From an uncultured Gammaproteobacteria bacterium (lineage in GTDB: Bacteria > Pseudomonadota > Gammaproteobacteria > PS1 > Pseudothioglobaceae): DNA of 15,567 bases. The stretch covers positions 1 through 15,567 of the forward strand of contig CAKMYR010000018.1 of assembly GCA_929200175.1 (NCBI GenBank). The letters are read 5' to 3'. The translations under genes were made by a program, and so were the position numbers. This document shows, piece by piece, positions 12,670 through 15,567 of the stretch (the first letter of the stretch is position 1; each line of letters opens with the position of its first letter). Below the pieces are notes generated by a model. It worked only from the letters and a program-made list of their open reading frames with translations. It was not told the DNA's origin and ran no database searches.

Positions 12670-13497
12670 CTAATGATTCCTACGACGAACTATAAATTTA
12701 TCAGTACGATTGTTCTTACGAGTTTTGTAGCCTTTTGTTGGCATACCCCAAGGAGAAACTGGATGACGACCACCGCTAGTTTTACCTTCACCACCTCCAT
12801 GTGGATGATCTACAGGGTTCATTACTACTCCACGAACAGTAGGTCTTAATCCTCTCCAACGAGACGCTCCTGCTTTACCAAATTTTTTCAAATTATGTTC
12901 TTTATTAGATACTTCGCCTATGGTAGCACGACAATCAGCTAATACTTTACGCACTTCACCAGAACGTAATCTTAAAGTTACATAATTATTCTCTTTGGCA
13001 ATTATCTGCACAGATGCTCCTGCACTACGTGCAATTTGTGCGCCTTTGCCCGGTTTCATTTCAATACAATGAACAACACTTCCTAAAGGAATTTTAGAAC
13101 AAGGCATAACATTTCCAACCTTAATAGCTACATTTTCCCCAGAAGCAATTTTGTCTCCTACTTTTAAAGTATTAGGAGATATTATGTATTTTCTTTCACC
13201 ATTTTCATATAAAACTAAAGCTATTCTAGCACTACGATTAGGATCATATTCTATACGCTCTACTTTAGCTTCGATTCCATCTGTATTACGTTTAAAATCT
13301 ATAACACGATAACGACGTTTATGTCCCCCGCCTTTATGTCTTACAGTAATTTTTCCCGAATTATTACGGCCGTTTATTCTAACTTTGCTTGTAGTTAAAG
13401 CTGAATAAGGCTTGCCTTTATGCAAATCTTTATCAACAACGCTAACAACAAATCTTCTGCCTGGTGATGTAGGTTTTCTTTTAATTACTTGTGCCAT
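12670..13497 (-). CDS. rplB: 50S ribosomal protein L2
   Basis: L2 is one of the most conserved 50S proteins, needed for subunit association and peptidyl-transferase centre assembly. It has 275 residues (E. coli 273). The N-terminal OB-like part holds KPTSPGRRFVVSV and RHKGGGHKRRYRVIDFKR (53-70). The SH3-like part includes GTP-independent RNA contacts in SAGASVQI and LRLRSGEVRKV. The signature RGVVMNPVDHPHGGGEGKT lies at 222-240, with the histidine equivalent to E. coli His229 around 231. No Shine-Dalgarno sequence is visible; it follows rplW by 12 bases. Confidence 0.99.
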   Translation of the reverse strand: MAQVIKRKPTSPGRRFVVSVVDKDLHKGKPYSALTTSKVRINGRNNSGKITVRHKGGGHKRRYRVIDFKRNTDGIEAKVERIEYDPNRSARIALVLYENGERKYIISPNTLKVGDKIASGENVAIKVGNVMPCSKIPLGSVVHCIEMKPGKGAQIARSAGASVQIIAKENNYVTLRLRSGEVRKVLADCRATIGEVSNKEHNLKKFGKAGASRWRGLRPTVRGVVMNPVDHPHGGGEGKTSGGRHPVSPWGMPTKGYKTRKNNRTDKFIVRRRNH

Positions 13498-13509
13498 AAT
13501 ATTTTATAT

Positions 13510-13800
13510 TTAAGAACCGCCTATATCAATCATTTGACCTTCTGCAATTCTAACCATTGCTTTTTTCCAATTTTTTCTAGTTCCAAGCTTACGTTTAACA
13601 ATCTTTTTCTTGCCTTTTACAATAGAAGTTTTAACGCTCTTAACATCTACATTAAATAAAGATTCGATAGCTAATTTTATCTCTCTTTTATTGCTATCAA
13701 TACTAACCGCAAACCCATATTTATTATTAACTGATGATAAAGTTGTCTTTTCAGACACAATAGGATGCGATACAACTTTTAGTATTTTTTCTTTATTCAT
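13510..13800 (-). CDS. rplW: 50S ribosomal protein L23
   Basis: L23 borders the peptide exit tunnel and is the main docking site for trigger factor and SRP. It has 96 residues (E. coli 100). Core: KVVSHPIVSEKTTLSSVNNKYGFAVSID near the N-terminus, NKREIKLAIESLFNVDVKSVKTSIVKGK, and GTRKNWKKAMVRIAEGQMID at the end. Its ATG overlaps the rplD TGA stop (ATGA, four bases shared), a typical coupling arrangement. Confidence 0.98.
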   Translation of the reverse strand: MNKEKILKVVSHPIVSEKTTLSSVNNKYGFAVSIDSNKREIKLAIESLFNVDVKSVKTSIVKGKKKIVKRKLGTRKNWKKAMVRIAEGQMIDIGGS

Positions 13801-14411
13801 AATATTGTCTCAATCTTTTTTAGTGCATCTTTACTTATTACTACATTTTCATATCCAATTAAACTAAGTGGATTAATATCTTCAATAGTACAAACACCAA
13901 CATTATATAAATTACGAGATGAAAGATATAATTTTTCATCTAAACTATCACTCATAAACAAAGCATCTTTGATTTTTAGTTTTTTAAGTAGCTCTAATAC
14001 ATTTTTAGTCTTAATATCTTTAATAACAAAATCATTTATAACTTTAAGACTATTAGAGCGTATTAATTCTGAAAAAATAACACTAATAGCTCCTTTGTAC
14101 ATTTTTTTGTTAATTTTTTTAGTATATTTTTTTGGTTTTGCAGCAAAAGTTACACCACCACTTCGCCAAATTGGACTTCTTGAAGTGCCAGCACGAGAGC
14201 GTCCTGTACCCTTTTGTTTCCAAGGCTTTTTACCTCCGCCATTAGCTGTAGAGCGATTTTTTTGCGCCTTAGAGCCTTGACGTCCTACAGTCATGTAAGA
14301 AGTAGTTACTTGGTGAACTAATGATTTATTAAATTCTCTAGCAAAAATAACATCAGAAACATTAGTAGCTACAGATTTATTAGTCTTTAAATTTAGTACT
14401 TGTAATTTCAT
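13797..14411 (-). CDS. rplD: 50S ribosomal protein L4
   Basis: L4 reaches into the peptide tunnel wall; in E. coli it also represses its own S10 operon by transcription attenuation and translational control in the leader. It has 204 residues (E. coli 201). The tunnel loop is clear: SKAQKNRSTANGGGKKPWKQKGTGRSRAGTSRSPIWRSGGVTFAAKPK (47-94 approximately). The C-terminal Rossmann-like part ends DINPLSLIGYENVVISKDALKKIE. It starts 34 bases after rplC, with no clear ribosome-binding site. Confidence 0.99.
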   Translation of the reverse strand: MKLQVLNLKTNKSVATNVSDVIFAREFNKSLVHQVTTSYMTVGRQGSKAQKNRSTANGGGKKPWKQKGTGRSRAGTSRSPIWRSGGVTFAAKPKKYTKKINKKMYKGAISVIFSELIRSNSLKVINDFVIKDIKTKNVLELLKKLKIKDALFMSDSLDEKLYLSSRNLYNVGVCTIEDINPLSLIGYENVVISKDALKKIETIL

Positions 14412-14445
14412 CTTAATTTAATTATTCAATATATTAATTTCAAAT

Positions 14446-15129
14446 TTATTTTTTATTATTAATTTTAGAATTAATATTATCTTTTTTATGTGATAACAAA
14501 ACTTTCACAAAGCTATTTTTAGAGCCCGGAATTGAGCCTTTTACTAATAATAAATTTCTATCACTATCAACTTTAACTACTTTTAAACATTCTTCGGTAA
14601 CTTGGCTATAACCCATATGTCCTGCCATTTTTTTACCTTTAAATACTCTGCCAGGACTCTGACATTGACCAGTAGATCCTAATGCACGATGAGAAATCGA
14701 ATTACCATGAGTTGCATCTTGCATACTAAAATTATGTCTTTTAACTCCGCCTTGAAATCCTTTTCCTTTAGATTTACCAACAACATCAACATAATTACCT
14801 TCATTAAAAAATAATATATCTAAATCTTTTATGTCCTCTAAATCATTATTTTCTAATTTAAATTCCCAAAGCCCTAATCCAATTTGTTGAGAAGCTTTAG
14901 CATAATGGTTTTTTATCGCAGAAGGTACTCGTCTTATTTTAGCTTCACCTTTTTTATTAACCTTAAGTCCAGTAGTAACTTGAATAGCTTTATAACCATC
15001 AGTCTCAATAGTTTTTTTCTGAACAATACGATTAGGTTCTATTTTAATTACACTAACTGTAGCAGCAGAGCCATCATCGTTCATTAAACGCGTCATTCCT
15101 AATTTTTTTCCTACTAATCCAATTGCCAT
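14446..15129 (-). CDS. rplC: 50S ribosomal protein L3
   Basis: L3 initiates 50S assembly and its loop approaches the peptidyl-transferase centre. The version starting at 15129 has 227 residues, against 209 in E. coli. Signatures: MAIGLVGKKLGMTRLM, KGKGFQGGVKRHNF, HGNSISHRALGSTGQCQSPGRVFKGKKMAGHMG. The GQxQ(S/T)PG segment holds the glutamine methylated by PrmB in E. coli. The extra length lies partly in a basic, asparagine-rich C-terminal tail. A second start at 15141 would add MVCD and would overlap the rpsJ stop as TAATG. I prefer 15129 because AIGLVGKK is the usual N-terminus, but neither start has a Shine-Dalgarno sequence. Confidence 0.96.
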   Translation of the reverse strand: MAIGLVGKKLGMTRLMNDDGSAATVSVIKIEPNRIVQKKTIETDGYKAIQVTTGLKVNKKGEAKIRRVPSAIKNHYAKASQQIGLGLWEFKLENNDLEDIKDLDILFFNEGNYVDVVGKSKGKGFQGGVKRHNFSMQDATHGNSISHRALGSTGQCQSPGRVFKGKKMAGHMGYSQVTEECLKVVKVDSDRNLLLVKGSIPGSKNSFVKVLLSHKKDNINSKINNKK

Positions 15130-15140
15130 ATCACAAACCA

Positions 15141-15452
15141 TTAATTAAGTTTAATCGCAACATCTACCCCAGCTGCTAAATCTAATTTCATCAAAGCATC
15201 TACAGTTTTATCAGTAGGGCTAATAACTTCCATTAACCTAGAATAAGTTTTTAATTCATACTGATCTCTAGCTTTTTTATCAACATGAGGAGATATAAGT
15301 ACGGTAAATCTTTCTCTTTTTGTAGGTAACGGTATAGGCCCATGAACACTAGCGCCAGTGCGCTTAGCAGTCTCTACTATTTCTGTAGCAGACTTATCAA
15401 TCAAACGATGATCAAATGCCTTTAATTTAATTCTAATATTTTGATTACTCAT
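15141..15452 (-). CDS. rpsJ: 30S ribosomal protein S10 (NusE)
   Basis: S10 is a 30S head protein; as NusE it also binds NusB and NusG in transcription antitermination and transcription-translation coupling. The 103 residues equal the E. coli length. Core: IRIKLKAFDHRLIDKSATEIVETAKRTGASVHGPIPLPTKRERFTVLISPHVDKKARDQYELKTYSRL, covering about 6-73, followed by DALMKLDLAAGVDVAIKLN. It is the first gene of the S10 set, 58 bases after tuf. The bases before the ATG are AT-rich without a ribosome-binding site. Confidence 0.99.
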   Translation of the reverse strand: MSNQNIRIKLKAFDHRLIDKSATEIVETAKRTGASVHGPIPLPTKRERFTVLISPHVDKKARDQYELKTYSRLMEVISPTDKTVDALMKLDLAAGVDVAIKLN

Positions 15453-15484
15453 ACTATTTATTTTTTAACGATAAAAACTTTGCC

Positions 15485-15514
15485 ATTTTAACATATAACT
15501 TACTTTATAATCAA
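15485..15514 (-). promoter_or_regulatory. Candidate promoter between tuf and rpsJ
   Basis: On the minus strand TTGATT (15509-15514, overlapping the tuf stop codon) and TAAAAT (15485-15490) are separated by 18 bases. The hexamers match sigma70 consensus at 4 and 5 of 6 positions. The predicted start would leave a leader of roughly 25-30 bases before rpsJ. In this AT-rich sequence such matches arise often by chance, so this is only a candidate; rpsJ may instead be read through from tuf. Confidence 0.35.
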
Positions 15515-15567
15515 CTTACAACCTTAGAAACAACACCAGCACCAACTGTGCGTCCGCCTTCTCTAAT
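15511..15567 (-). CDS. tuf: Elongation factor Tu, last 18 codons (cut by window edge)
   Basis: EF-Tu delivers aminoacyl-tRNA to the ribosome as a GTP complex. Only the C-terminus is in the window: IREGGRTVGAGVVSKVVS followed by TGA. The REGGRTVGAGVV string is diagnostic of the end of domain 3 of bacterial EF-Tu. The position, directly upstream of rpsJ on the same strand, is the usual str-S10 junction (rpsL-rpsG-fusA-tuf-rpsJ). The rest of the gene lies beyond the right edge. Confidence 0.97.
   Translation of the reverse strand: MREGGRTVGAGVVSKVVS

Noticed and set aside
1..15567. Mobile element, CRISPR, toxin-antitoxin or other undescribed system
   Set aside because: I found no repeated units, inverted ends, integrase or transposase motifs, or unassigned genes; almost all DNA from 1145 to the right edge belongs to conserved translation and secretion genes.

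Overview
This is a strongly AT-rich stretch of a bacterial chromosome. It carries one long, uninterrupted minus-strand ribosomal-protein region, the canonical tuf - S10 - spc - alpha order, so transcription runs from the right edge to the left. Sequence and gene content point to a gammaproteobacterium: S14 is the 101-residue zinc-free type, S21 is the 71-residue type, YciB is present, and the ribosomal proteins align readily with E. coli counterparts from memory. The AT richness would suit a reduced-genome lineage such as SUP05/Thioglobus-like sulfur oxidisers or their symbiotic relatives, but that placement is inference only.

Layout from right to left, in the direction of transcription: the last 18 codons of tuf (EF-Tu), then rpsJ-rplC-rplD-rplW-rplB-rpsS-rplV-rpsC-rplP-rpmC-rpsQ (S10 set), rplN-rplX-rplE-rpsN-rpsH-rplF-rplR-rpsE-rpmD (most of the spc set), a 162-base gap, rplO-secY-rpmJ, a 86-base leader with a near-consensus promoter, and rpsM-rpsK-rpsD-rpoA-rplQ (alpha set). 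The alpha set is extended by rpsU (S21) and a YqeY-family gene. The left 1.1 kb holds a plus-strand tRNA-Leu(UAA) that faces the operon, then a minus-strand pair, yciB (envelope membrane protein) and the start of a lipoate-carrier protein of the GcvH type, cut by the window edge.

The genes form one functional block: both ribosomal subunits, the alpha subunit of RNA polymerase, the SecY translocon channel and EF-Tu. Packing is tight, with start/stop overlaps at rplD/rplW, rpmC/rpsQ, rplN/rplX and rpsJ/rplC. Three starts were moved inward from the longest possible ORF on homology or ribosome-binding-site grounds (rpsU, rplF, rpsH), and rplC has two plausible starts.

I see no mobile element, CRISPR array, defence gene or undescribed system. 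The points of interest are small departures from the textbook arrangement: a lysine-rich N-terminal extension on L30, an acidic tail on L17 whose codons supply the S21 ribosome-binding site, a two-cysteine insertion in YciB, loss of the leader and spacer space used for regulation in E. coli S10 and spc, a strong promoter at the alpha set, and rpsU-yqeY attached to the alpha operon.
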